Positions 51,769-61,457 of a stretch of DNA of 64,000 nt are shown here, one piece after another. The notes below the pieces were generated by a model. The model ran no database searches and was not told the DNA's origin. It saw only the letters and a list, made by a program, of their open reading frames with translations. This DNA comes from Chrysophaeum taylorii. Lineage: Eukaryota > Sar > Pelagophyceae > Pelagomonadales > Pelagomonadaceae. Made by a program: the position numbers and the translations under genes. Where the stretch lies: assembly GCA_029834535.1 (NCBI GenBank), contig JAQMWT010000480.1, positions 62,001-126,000 on the forward strand, read 5' to 3'. How positions within the stretch are numbered: position 1 is the stretch's first letter; each line of letters opens with the position of its first letter.

Positions 51769-51955
51769 GTTGTGCGGGCTACGCCGCGACGAAGCACTCC
51801 ACGTTTGCGTGCTTTGGCGGGGGGGCATGTCCCCACTAGTTGGGGCATCACCTTATTATGTTGAAATCGAGGACATACCTTTGAGTTTTAGTTGGCTGTA
51901 GTATGCGACTTCAATGCTGAAATATGGAGACAACAGGCTTAACTGAAACCTAGCT

Positions 51956-52975
51956 TCAACTTCTCCCCTCGTAATTCCTACCGGACCTGGGGATTTCAGT
52001 TCGCCCTTGCGCGCGCCGGAACCCCCGCCCTGAGGCATCCGCGCTAGCGTCCTCACTGCTCGCGTGCTTCACGCCGTGATCCCGAAGGACCGACAGGGGT
52101 GACGCGCCGTATATCACCGGACGTGTCTCGAGGAAGTCCGCGATGCGATGCATGTCGCAGACGCGGCCCATCTCTTTACGATAGTCCAAGTTGGCGAGTT
52201 TGCGAACACTCTCGTCCACGTCTCCTTTCGACTCGACGAGCGCGCACAACGCCGCGGCATGGCTGCAGAGTCGATGAATCGACACCCTGGAAATCAATCG
52301 GCGGACCTTCACCGCGCCACGACTTGCCACGAAGTGGCGGAGAGCGGCTTCCCACGCGTCCCGGAAAAACTGGCAGTGCGCCAAGTGCGCGTCCCGCGCC
52401 TGCACGTCCATGATTTCACCGCACATGCATGCAAAAGGGCCTTTCCGCAGCGAGAGTGCCTCTTCAGACGTCGCGCACGGTCCAAAAGACGAGGTCGAGT
52501 CTACCTGGGGCTTGCGTTGCTCGCGGCACGCCTTCTCCTTGAGCACCGGACTTGGTCTACTTTTTAGGCTGATCTCGGTTGGCAACGCAACCAATCCAAT
52601 ATTATCGGCCACATCCGGCCTGATCGACGACCTTGTCGCCCTGTCCAGGTGCTTTCTCAAAGCGTCCAAGGCTCGTAACTCCAGCGAACCATTGTTGTTT
52701 GCCGTGTCTGTACCAAGGGTCGGTTCGGAAGCGTCGGTTGTCGCGACGTCGCTCGAAACAAGACACGGTTCTTTCTCTTCCTCGTCTTCACCATTGGTGT
52801 CGCCAGCAAGGACCTGCGCGGCGGCAGCTTGGATCTCGCGAACGAACCCCTCCGGATCGTTGTCGGTTGTATCATCTAGCGGAGTTGCTGCCGCGAGCTG
52901 ATAGAACGGTGGGATCTCTTCGGACAGCGTATAATTCGTTCCCTTCTTGATAAATTTTTGCCACTGGTACGACAT
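51956..52975 (-). CDS. Hypothetical zinc-finger protein with UBA-like helices
   Basis: 339 residues from the ATG at 52975 (MSYQWQKFIKKGTNYTLSEE). Residues about 185-210 read FACMCGEIMDVQARDAHLAH followed by C, a C-x-C...H-x2-HC arrangement that could bind zinc. Downstream, LCALVESKGDVDESVRKLAN followed by LDYRKEM resembles UBA/CUE helices that bind ubiquitin, and ADFLETRPVIYG follows. The first half is acidic and disordered. No named family recognised. Confidence 0.5.
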   Translation of the reverse strand: MSYQWQKFIKKGTNYTLSEEIPPFYQLAAATPLDDTTDNDPEGFVREIQAAAAQVLAGDTNGEDEEEKEPCLVSSDVATTDASEPTLGTDTANNNGSLELRALDALRKHLDRATRSSIRPDVADNIGLVALPTEISLKSRPSPVLKEKACREQRKPQVDSTSSFGPCATSEEALSLRKGPFACMCGEIMDVQARDAHLAHCQFFRDAWEAALRHFVASRGAVKVRRLISRVSIHRLCSHAAALCALVESKGDVDESVRKLANLDYRKEMGRVCDMHRIADFLETRPVIYGASPLSVLRDHGVKHASSEDASADASGRGFRRAQGRTEIPRSGRNYEGRS

Positions 52976-54844
52976 ATGCCGTCAATCGCCGCGCAAGATG
53001 GACGAGTGCTGCTGCGCTTGATAGACTGTATCTTTTTCCTTTTGGGATCGAGACGTGTACAACGGACATAACTTCAACAAAAGTTGTATGACTTGAACCC
53101 CAAACTACAAATTTCACGATGGTGACAGCGATCGAAAGAAAAGTTGAGAAAACAGGCGGCGATACCGCAGCTCCGGAGAAAGTGATGCTAGCTGACTTTT
53201 GCGAGGCATCCTCATACAGCATTCCTCGGCGCCAGAGAGGAATACTGCTAGGCATTCGGTATCAGTGCGTATCAGCTCTTCTTTTTTGAATGAAAAGGAC
53301 GTTTTGGGCGATTCTGGACCGACAGCGACGTGCAAAGTCTCTCAATTGCTACGCAAGCCGCCGCTGTATTGGTACGGCCGGTACTTGCCGCTTTCGATGG
53401 TGTCGAAACGTGCTGGAGCCGACAATAAAACCGTTTCGAATGAAGTTCGCCGTGCAACGAGGATTAGTTTGGTCAGAACAGTTCGTGCCACGCAAGCAAA
53501 TGGTTTCAACACACACGTAGCCATTCTTTTAGTTTGCGGCAGTCAGGAGCCGCCGTTACCTCGCAACAACCAGCACGATGCCTTTGGAGACCAGCTGACA
53601 GACGTCGTAACCGTGCATAGATGCCGTGAACGTGCCGAACCGAACGGTGCGCGAGTCCGAACTGGACGAAGAAGCGTCGAAAGCACCACCGCACCCGACA
53701 CGGCAACGCCGGCAACGTCGACCGCCTCTGCTTCCGATACCGGACAGTCCTCCGCATATCATCATGACAATTTTCTTGCCTTAGCAGGTTCTCTGTATTC
53801 TTAGTCTAGTTCCCATTATTATTGTTTTTTTTTTTATGAGTATAAGGGGGGGGGCTGCGAGCAAACATGCGCAGACTACTACCTACCTACTATGCCCTCG
53901 GCCCGCGCTCATAAGAGTATTGCGCTGAGCTTCGAACTCGTAGGAAGTATCCAAAGTTGAAAGGGAATTAATTACAGTCGACTATTTATTTAAAGGTCAC
54001 TTCATTGGAGTTTCTCTTTGGCCAAGCGCGAGCGCGCCGTGGCTCAAGAGTGTTGAGACGACGCTTGGTCATACCTACAGCACACGAGAAAACTGCGGCC
54101 AGTCGAAATCATCATTTGCAGCGCATCCCCGCGAGGATAAGATTCGTGTTAATGTCCAAGACCACGGCCGCGGATGTATCGTTGTCGGTGTCGTCCGTAG
54201 CCAACTTTCGGAGGCCGCGCATCCTCAAATCAGCAAGCAAAACGATACCACCGCACATAGGTACGTCCCGGCGGCGGAATACCTGAGCAGAGCACATTCA
54301 TTGGACCAGTATCGTGAGAATCGAAGCTCTCTCCTTATGCGATTCATTTCTCGATACGAGAACTCATCTTTGCCCAACCGCGAAAAATGGTACCGACAGA
54401 TGTGCCGGGGCACAAGGAATGTTCAGGGCCCGCCCGGACCTTCGTCCGAACCAAATTGGCCCGCGTATTGGTGTCCGCGCTCGATTCTCCCGCATCGTCC
54501 CGATCACATCGAGCAGCCCGCCACGTAAGAAGTTCAAGCACAGGGTCTAGTGTGGGAGTATCTTTAAGCACAGAGGGGCAGTTCGAAGCAGTCGAGCGCA
54601 GTAGCTCGTTGTCGAACAGAGCGGAGTCGAGACTCGATGGAATGGTAAATGGAGGGGAAGAGGACGTCACAACGGAACGCGGGAAGCAGAAGTACTGAGG
54701 GTAAGCCTAGGGTGTTTGACTTTTCCAAACGGTCATACACCCGCATCCCGCAATGGCGCCACCAGTACGCGCGCGGCACGCGCATCGCGGCAGTGCGTGC
54801 AGTTCGCTTAGTTTTGGGCAGTCAGTTAGTTGCTACCTAAGGTC
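52976..54844. other. 1.9-kb gene-poor stretch
   Basis: Frames on both strands are short and carry no domain signal. A G-run and T-run lie at about 53824-53856. No terminal inverted repeats or tandem arrays seen. Confidence 0.4.
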
Positions 54845-55525
54845 TTAGGTCTGGAGATAGTATATTGCCGATACGAGCGCTATTAGAATTGCGAAGTCGA
54901 GAATAGGAAGTAGTCTCAGGCCGTTAGCGACGGCAGCGACCTTGTACGAAAGGAGCGGGAGCACAAGCGCGATTGCAATCAACTTGCTTTCCGCCGAGAC
55001 TGAGTAGAGGAAGTCGAGATCCTGGCCAGCCGCCATCGCCGGAGGCACGCCAGCAGCCGCAGCCACAACAGCAGTCGCGACACCCGTCGTCGAGGAAGAC
55101 CCACTCACTCGTTGGATCTCGTCCTCGGCGAAGTAGTAAGTCATATTGAGATCGGAAAACTTGACCGTAACTGCGACGCTCTCGTCGGCGAGCTCTGCGC
55201 AGCAACAGTGAGGATCAACCTCGCACTTCTCCCACGTGTCGATGCAGACACCTTGCTGGCCTTTGAGGTCGACGCCGTTGACGACGACCGACTCCACAAC
55301 ACGCACTCGGTCACCTCGACTCAACCACGTAACTGACGACCCATCGCGCATTACAATCGTGGATCGCTTGACGGGACGAAGCTCGGCGACTCGGCGCGAC
55401 CACGTCCGTAGCCAAAAACGCTTGGCACGAGACGCGTCGAATGCCTCGTTGGGTCGATAAGATGTCACGTAATAAGGCAGCGCGAGCAAAGCAACGTGCA
55501 ATACTACTAACATCGGAGGCAACAT
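54845..55525 (-). CDS. SH3-barrel (FeThRed_A-like) membrane protein, probably plastid
   Basis: 226 residues from the ATG at 55525; a second Met lies 12 nt on. The leader MLPPMLVVLHVALLALPYYV is hydrophobic. The core SRGDRVRVVESVVVNGVDLK continues GQQGVCIDTW and later VAVTVKFSDLNMTYYFAEDE. This resembles the SH3-like barrel of the ferredoxin-thioredoxin reductase variable subunit (GDRVRV-x-x-SVVV...DLKG-x-x-G), with an inserted Cys cluster (CEVDPHCCCAEL). Two hydrophobic helices close the protein (LIAIALVLPLLSYKVAAVAN and LPILDFAILIALVSAIYYLQ). The family call is tentative. It would act at a plastid membrane if the leader is a targeting signal. Promoter-side DNA runs straight into the minisatellite. 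Confidence 0.6.
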   Translation of the reverse strand: MLPPMLVVLHVALLALPYYVTSYRPNEAFDASRAKRFWLRTWSRRVAELRPVKRSTIVMRDGSSVTWLSRGDRVRVVESVVVNGVDLKGQQGVCIDTWEKCEVDPHCCCAELADESVAVTVKFSDLNMTYYFAEDEIQRVSGSSSTTGVATAVVAAAAGVPPAMAAGQDLDFLYSVSAESKLIAIALVLPLLSYKVAAVANGLRLLPILDFAILIALVSAIYYLQT

Positions 55526-55607
55526 CGGAGAAGAAGAACCGAGTCCAATTCTAGGGTAAGAATCATCAACTGATGGTCGAGCCAGCTTAGACTTCTTATT
55601 AAAAGGA

Positions 55608-55942
55608 TACAAGTGCAGGCCAGTAAGTTCACCTAGTCCCAATCTCTAACGCTAGTAAGTTCACCTGGTCCAAGTAAGTTCACCTGGTCAGTTAGTTCAC
55701 TTAGTCCCAATCTCTAACCCGGCGCAAACCCACTCGCGCTCACACCCACTCTCCTTCGAGCTCGTCGCTCTCACCCCCGCCAATCGAAGCTGCTTCGATC
55801 CGCACACGTCGCTAACCTTCGCGTTTACTTTTAAAACCTCCGTAAGTTCACCTGGTCCCAGTAAACTCACCTCGTCACTAAGTTCACCTAGTCCCAATCT
55901 CAAACCCCGGTAAGTTCACCTGGTCCCAGTAAGTTCACCTAC
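55608..55942 (+). repeat. Minisatellite array, second locus of CCAGTAAGTTCACCTGGTC
   Basis: Same unit, spacers and left boundary (ATACAAGTGCAGGCC) as at 8425-9045, but shorter and with more unit variation. It includes one copy of the longer spacer (CTCCTTCGAGCTCGTCGCTC...CCAATCGAAGCTGC). It ends at GTGCGCGTGTAGACGCCGGG, where the Helitron relic begins. Confidence 0.85.
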
Positions 55943-56545
55943 AGTGCGCGTGTAGACGCCGGGAGGGGGCTTATCGGTATTGCGCAGCACGTGTGGGGTA
56001 GGGTGGAGTCGTCGACCCAGAAGAGGATATCCTCGGGGTTGCCGACTCGCCGACTCGACAGAGAGCCACTTAGAGCTGGACGTGGCAGAAGACGGGCTTG
56101 GGCAAGAGGACGCCAACTTTGCGGGGCGTCTGCCCCTGGCTCTTGTTGATCGTTTGGCGTAGGCGGGGCTTAAGGGATACAAATTTGGTGGGAGGAGCCT
56201 CGGTGACACGACACGATTGATGATGTATCGGGTACTGTTGCAGTGGCCGTGCGACGGGTCGAGGTTGCGAAGACCTTAAGCTCGCGCTCAAAGTCAGCAT
56301 GCTGTTGGTTGTCAGGGAGTTGACAACTCGACTGTAAAGAGCGAGGCGCCGTCTTCCGACCCAACCTAGCCGGCCGAAAAGAACTCCGAAGCCTCGTCTC
56401 CGGGAAAGGCCGCGGTCATGCGCGCGTTGTCAGCATCGACAACATTGTTTCGACGGGGCGTGAGAATGGCGCGCTGAAAGTGCCGCCGCGGGTCGTGGAA
56501 ATAGTCTGCGAGGTCGCCGTAGACGGCTTGGATGATCACCTTATT
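55943..56545 (-). mobile_element. Helitron Pif1-type helicase relic B
   Basis: The minus strand encodes, in broken frames, IIQAVYGDLADYFHDPRRHF, RAILTPRRNNVVDADNARMT, then RQTINKSQGQTPRKVGVLLP and PVFCHVQL. It is the same helicase C-terminus as at 9046-9629. This copy keeps the intact TINKSQGQT motif. No Rep domain is present. Confidence 0.8.
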
Positions 56546-56607
56546 AACCTTCCTCACTTCTCTGAGTACGGATTGTTTGTCTGATCCTAAACCCTGGGGA
56601 CAAACAG

Positions 56608-57287
56608 ACCCGCGTACCTATCTCCGTCCGTCAGGCACATCCCTCATACCCCACAAACCCACCCACATCCTTCATGCTCCCCACACACACCCCCCTCTTA
56701 GCAGTCGACATTTTAAAGACAGACATCCCCCAGCCGGGTACAGCACCACCGCCTGGCTTCTTGGGCCCTGTCGAACAGCGGCTACGTAGCTACGGCACCG
56801 TCGCCGGCCTCGTCTTTGGTGCCTTCGGTGAGGCCAGCGCGGCGTGCCACGCTCTCGCCCAAACATGCGCAGAGCGCATCGCTGCGCGAACCTGGGTGAC
56901 AAGCGGCTGCGCCAACTTCACAGAGGCAAAGGCGGCCCAAACTCGCCGCATCTACCGTGAGTGGGGGATCGCCAACGCATTAGGCCGGGCTCGCTGTGCC
57001 CTCACCGCCCTCACCCATGTCGCCGCCTCGGGGAACCCCGCCCAGGCCGCCCGATCCCAGCAGGACGTCACCCTTCGTCGCACATACGTCCGGCGGCAGC
57101 ATGCGTACGACCTACGGGCGGGGCCCGTCCTCTCTTCGCCTGCCCCACGCCTCGGCGATGACCCCGACTAGGTCCCGCGTACTTATCTCCGCCCGTCAGG
57201 CACATCCCTCATACCCCACAAACCCACCCACATCCTTCACGCTCCCCACACACACCCCCCCCTCTTAGCAGTCGACATTTAAAGACA
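56608..57287 (+). repeat. 115-bp direct repeats around a LINE-type fragment
   Basis: The block CGCGTACCTATCTCCGTCCG...CTCTTAGCAGTCGACATTTTAAAGAC (56608-56722) recurs with few changes at 57173-57287. The two enclose about 450 bp coding for a reverse-transcriptase C-terminal tail. The last 30 bp also occur inverted at 9809-9845. This may be two overlapping insertions of one LINE 3' end or a tandem duplication. Confidence 0.65.
56674..57171 (+). pseudogene. LINE-like reverse transcriptase C-terminal fragment
   Basis: Plus-strand frame with PVEQRLRSYGTVAGLVFGAF, GEASAACHALAQTCAERIAA and TRRIYREWGIANALGRARCA. This is the tail that follows the RT domain in many algal and dinoflagellate LINE-type elements (GAFGE-S-x-x-x-H-x-L...R-x-WG-x-x-x-R-x-x-A-x-L). 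No RT catalytic motif (YADD) is present. It ends in TAG just before the second direct repeat. The upstream part of the frame is repeat sequence, so the real start is unknown. Confidence 0.6.
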
Positions 57288-57315
57288 AACAAACATCTGT
57301 CGATTAGTAGTAAGG

Positions 57316-59565
57316 ATGTCGAGCATGGCGCCATCGGAGGATGATGGCGAGTGGGAGGTGGACACCTCGCTAGAAAAGACGTTAGAGCTCGAGGCGGAGA
57401 AGATGCGGAGCGAGATGAAGGCGGCGGGCCTTAAGATCATGACGGAGCGAAAGTCAGATCAAGAGCTGGCGGAAGAGCGGATCACGTTGAAGGAATCGGA
57501 GGTCAACGTACAAAACGCCGAGCTAAACGCGAAAAACCATGTGTTCGTGACGGATGGGAGGATCAAAGACAAGCGCGACATGATTGGTAAGGGCAGTGAG
57601 ACGCTGTTTGACTTCGAGGTTGGTGATACGTCGTCGTCCGACTATAGAAAGGAGGGGAACATCGAATTCTACACGCGGGCAAATTTGCACAAGCGCAAGG
57701 CCATTTCGCGCGACCGCGTCGTGAAGAAGTGGCTTTCAATTTTCTGGAACACTTTCTCGTCGGTCCAGTCAACGGGCCGGGTTCACCATGCGGAATATGT
57801 GCAGGTTCACATGAGCATCGGTAAGGCACTGTTCGACCCCGAGGAGTGGGACGAGGAGGAGGTGCGGGAGACGGTAGAGTTGGACTGGGTGCGGGAGAAC
57901 GGCACGAGCGACACCATGGATCAGGCTAAGTTTGCGCGGTCGCTGTTCGAGCTCGTTGACACTTGGGCCGCAACGATCCGCCTCGTCGAGTACCGCATGT
58001 TTCTACAAAAGCTGTACTTTCGCATCACGGGGTCAAGCACGGATGCTGCGATGCGCGAGAGACATGCCCAGCGGCTCCGGGAACTCGAGCGACAGCAGTG
58101 TAAGCTCAGATTGAGCATGAAGAAGTATGTCGAGCGAATTAACTCGCTGACAGCGCTGGCGCGCGAGATCGCTCTCAAGGCCAAGAAGGTCCGTGACGAG
58201 AAGATCAAAGCAATCAATGCGGCCAAGCAGTGCGAGCTCGAAGAGAAGGAGTGCAAGGAACGGACTGCCATTCTCGAGTGCATACGCATGGAGAAGGACG
58301 CGACGAAGCGCGCACAGCTCGTGTCAGAAGCGCGACGGCGATACTCTGACGACGAGAGCTTCGCAGACGCGGCGTCACACGACGAGATTGGAATCGGCAC
58401 GCTTATCGCCGCCGAGCAGGAGAAGCTCGCCGCAACCGAGGCGAAGCGCCAACGGATTGAGGCGACACATCGGAAGCTGAGCGAGGTTGAGGCAACGTTC
58501 ATCCAGCGCGAGAAAGAGTTGCTCGAGGAGCGGTCGAGCTGTGAGGACCAGATGAAGTCGGCGGAGGAAAGGATGAAGGCGATCGAGAAGGAAAGTAACG
58601 AGATCAGCAATCTCGCGATGGGGCGACGAACATGGGCTCCGCTCGACCAGATCATGTCGCTCCGGGGCCACTCCGAAGCTTCGATGCTCAGCGCGATGCG
58701 AAAGGACCGCGACTTTGCTTCGTTCTGCCAAGACAATCGCCTCGAACTCCAGGAGAACATCCCATCACCCGATGACATCGAGGTCGACTTGCGTCGCTTC
58801 TCATATCTCGACGATGACGACGATGACGACGACTCGGAAGGACTCGATGACATCGACGTCTACGATATGCGGCTTCAAAAAGTCACGCGTCAACGTGAGG
58901 ATTGGGACGATGAGGAGGAGGTTCCGCTCGTAGTCACTGAAAAACACCACGCCGGTAAAGCGCCTGGGAAAAGTGCTCGAGTTTCAGATAGGAATCTGGC
59001 AACAAGTGATGTCGCCGAGCTACGCGAGTCGGTTGAGGACGACGAACCACAGCTGCCCACGACCAGAACATTCAGCAAACACACGAAAGTCCAGATTACC
59101 AAACCGCCCGCCGATTTCACGACCTGGCTTGAAAGCCGCCAGTGGAACGCCTGGAGAGACATGTGCCGTGGCGTCAGCCCACCTCTCGACGTTCTTAGCG
59201 TACCGGCCCGTCTCCGGACGCTCAACGTTGACGCGGCTCCTGACCCTGTGGCCAAGGTCACATCACCCCAATCCCCGCCGGGGTTAACTCCAACGCGAAG
59301 ACGGCTGAGACAAGACCTGCCGCCGATTACACGCCAACAACTTACACCCACCGGGCATTCAGGAGGATCTCGTTCCCCCCAAGGTGCCGCTGGCACAAAT
59401 CAACTTTCGCGAGAGGGTATCCTCGAATCTAGATCGCATCCGACGTTGCAACGCCGACTTCCGCCTGTTACAAGCCCGAAATCCGGGACGACAAGTGATG
59501 CCAAATATATACTTTTTCGACCAAACACGGCGCCCAATTTGCAGATCGCCAGCCATAGACAATAA
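57316..59565 (+). CDS. Long coiled-coil protein with EF-hand-like N-terminal region
   Basis: 749 residues, intronless, ATG at 57316. Residues about 115-240 read REGNIEFYTRANLHKRKAIS, WLSIFWNTFSSVQSTGRVHH, AEYVQVHMSIGKAL and FARSLFELVDTWAATIRLVE with YRMFLQKLYFRI. This alternation of helix-loop-helix and EY/W residues is found in large protist proteins with degenerate EF-hands, several flagellum-linked. Residues about 250-430 are a dense coiled coil (LRELERQQCKLRLSMKKYVE...). The C-terminus is acidic, then Pro/Thr/Ser-rich. A cytoskeletal or flagellar role is a guess. The 30 bp before the ATG are a repeat shared with 9.7 kb. Confidence 0.7.
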   Translation: MSSMAPSEDDGEWEVDTSLEKTLELEAEKMRSEMKAAGLKIMTERKSDQELAEERITLKESEVNVQNAELNAKNHVFVTDGRIKDKRDMIGKGSETLFDFEVGDTSSSDYRKEGNIEFYTRANLHKRKAISRDRVVKKWLSIFWNTFSSVQSTGRVHHAEYVQVHMSIGKALFDPEEWDEEEVRETVELDWVRENGTSDTMDQAKFARSLFELVDTWAATIRLVEYRMFLQKLYFRITGSSTDAAMRERHAQRLRELERQQCKLRLSMKKYVERINSLTALAREIALKAKKVRDEKIKAINAAKQCELEEKECKERTAILECIRMEKDATKRAQLVSEARRRYSDDESFADAASHDEIGIGTLIAAEQEKLAATEAKRQRIEATHRKLSEVEATFIQREKELLEERSSCEDQMKSAEERMKAIEKESNEISNLAMGRRTWAPLDQIMSLRGHSEASMLSAMRKDRDFASFCQDNRLELQENIPSPDDIEVDLRRFSYLDDDDDDDDSEGLDDIDVYDMRLQKVTRQREDWDDEEEVPLVVTEKHHAGKAPGKSARVSDRNLATSDVAELRESVEDDEPQLPTTRTFSKHTKVQITKPPADFTTWLESRQWNAWRDMCRGVSPPLDVLSVPARLRTLNVDAAPDPVAKVTSPQSPPGLTPTRRRLRQDLPPITRQQLTPTGHSGGSRSPQGAAGTNQLSREGILESRSHPTLQRRLPPVTSPKSGTTSDAKYILFRPNTAPNLQIASHRQ

Positions 59566-59698
59566 TAATTTCTGGGATACAGTCACGATCATCGGCAATA
59601 CACTTGCGAATCGCCGTTATGCGCGACTGGATGTCACGAAACACGGGCCCACTACTCGGGTGACGGGTGAATCGCGCAGCATTCTGAAACGATAGACA

Positions 59699-60442
59699 CT
59701 ATGATTCCCCCATAAGAAGGGGGCGGCGGACACTGATGCACACCAGCAAGTTATGCACGGCGTGCGCTACGATCGAGGACCAAAGAGACTGGGAAACGAC
59801 AGCCAATGAGCCGTAGAGCGCGCCCGATTTCGCTGCATATAAAAACCGTAGCCTGTTGTGGAAGCCTGTGCGCTCGCAATGGGCATTGTCGTAATAATGT
59901 GCGGTCCCGAACACGGCCGACGATAACGCTACCCACGCCGAGGCGCTAATGCCAGAAAGCGAGACGGCGAGGAGTGGTCCGCGGAAGAGGAGCTCCTCGG
60001 CGAACGTGGGCCCCACGCAAAAGAGTGCCAAGAAGAAGAGAGCTGTTTCACCCCTCGCGTCATCGCCGACAACGATATCGGTCCACGCCCGCGCCTCTGC
60101 CTGCATGGCTCGAGATCTGAGTACGCCGCCAAGCACGAAGTCGGCCGCGCCCGTCGCGACCCCAACGTCCCATGATAAAGAACCGACGTCATTGAAAATC
60201 GTGCTACACGCCCCGACGCCCGCAACGAGCGTCGTCGCCAGATCGAGTCTGAGCGACTTGGTCCACTGAGCATAACGGACAGGTTCCACGGTGGCTTCGG
60301 CCCGCAAAGCGCGCGCAGCATAGCGGGCCCGTTCCGCACCCTCAGTTGCGTCGACGCGCCACGCACGCTCGAGTCGATCAAAGTAGTCGGGCTTGGTCAG
60401 ACTGTGGCAGCTTCGTAAGAGCAGGAGCGCCACCAGCATCAT
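59699..60442 (-). CDS. CPBP-family (CAAX-protease-like) intramembrane metalloprotease
   Basis: 247 residues from the ATG at 60442. The leader MMLVALLLLRSCHS is followed by a charged N-terminus. The core motifs are EELLFRGPLLAVSLSG (EE-x3-R), then AVFGTAHYYDNAH (F-x3-H) and SIVAHAVHNLLVCIS (H-x3-N/B-type), the glutamate and histidine ligands of the Abi/CPBP family. Several hydrophobic helices surround them. Family members cleave prenylated proteins or process peptides in ER, plastid or vacuolar membranes; the substrate here is unknown. It is convergent with the coiled-coil gene, 133 bp apart. Confidence 0.85.
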   Translation of the reverse strand: MMLVALLLLRSCHSLTKPDYFDRLERAWRVDATEGAERARYAARALRAEATVEPVRYAQWTKSLRLDLATTLVAGVGACSTIFNDVGSLSWDVGVATGAADFVLGGVLRSRAMQAEARAWTDIVVGDDARGETALFFLALFCVGPTFAEELLFRGPLLAVSLSGISASAWVALSSAVFGTAHYYDNAHCERTGFHNRLRFLYAAKSGALYGSLAVVSQSLWSSIVAHAVHNLLVCISVRRPLLMGES

Positions 60443-61457
60443 CAACAATGGCTACGATGCATCTTCACCAAACCCTCTCTCAGTGAACACGCTTCACTTC
60501 ACAACAACACATGCCAATTGAAGTGATTTGAAGCGAACACGTCGCCCTTCGTGGCGATCGTGAATCTTCGGCGAAGTGGACGCTTGCTACTATCATTAAA
60601 TCACCATAATAACAGTATAATATGTCCCCGCCGCCCCACCTATGGCCGTGCTTGCCGTTCGCTTCTGTTCAGGTCTGGTGCTCTTAGACTCATTCGCGTC
60701 ATGGGGCGAAGGAGGGGTCGAGGGCTGTGGAGAGAATTTCTTGCGTTTGTCGATAAGAGCGACCTCGGTATTTTCCACAGGGGTATATAAGCCCCGGTCG
60801 CACTCACGGGACCGGCATTCCCGCGGCTCTCCGGCTATGGGCCCGTGTACCCGTGGGTCTTCACCTTCCTTCTTGTGGTTGTGTTGCCCGTCAGCATCGA
60901 CGCCTCCACCGGCTCTTTCTTGCGCTCCTCCTTCTGTTCCGCCGGCGCCTCTTCCACCTCCTCATCGACATCCTCCTCCGCCACCTCGCTCACTGGCATC
61001 GCGGCGCTTCAAGCTCTATAACGCGTCTTCGATCATCAATAGAGACTTCGATCCTGATTAGATACAGGGCAGTTTGTCGTATCTCCAGACCCAGACACAT
61101 GCTTTGGTGTATGAATGTGAAATGAATGACCGCTCAAATTCGTGAAGTAAAGTAAAGTGAAGTGAAGTGAAGCGAAATTGGTGAACTGAGTGAGGGTTTA
61201 TTTTTTAGTCAATGAAGATGCAATGCTGATGCAATGGTTCTCAAAACAAACAACGGATTTTTAACGGATCCCAACCATTCCCGGTTGCTGGCGAGCCTGT
61301 GTTTCCGGACCGAGCCTGCCTGTGCCGATATTCGTCTCGAACGACCAGAGCCCGTTTGGAGAGGTTGTCGCCGAGCGGCTCGCGGCGGCGACGCACCCGA
61401 GTTTTGCAGGCGCGGCGCGTCCTCCTTTGCGCCACGCCGGACTTTTTGCCTTGCGGC
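60443..61457. other. 1-kb intergenic region
   Basis: A hydrophobic frame near 60830-60920 (YPWVFTFLLVVVLPVSIDAS) is isolated and not supported as a gene. (GTGAA/GTAAA)n runs lie at 61144-61175. No other feature. Confidence 0.4.

Noticed and set aside
56608-57287. Direct repeats read as long terminal repeats
   Set aside because: They are only about 115 bp, lack TG...CA ends, primer-binding site and polypurine tract, and enclose a LINE-type tail. A LINE end or tandem duplication fits better.
60642-61061. Short hydrophobic and Pro-rich frame
   Set aside because: No conserved motif, no splice continuity, and an AT-rich promoter-like setting. Not supported as a gene.
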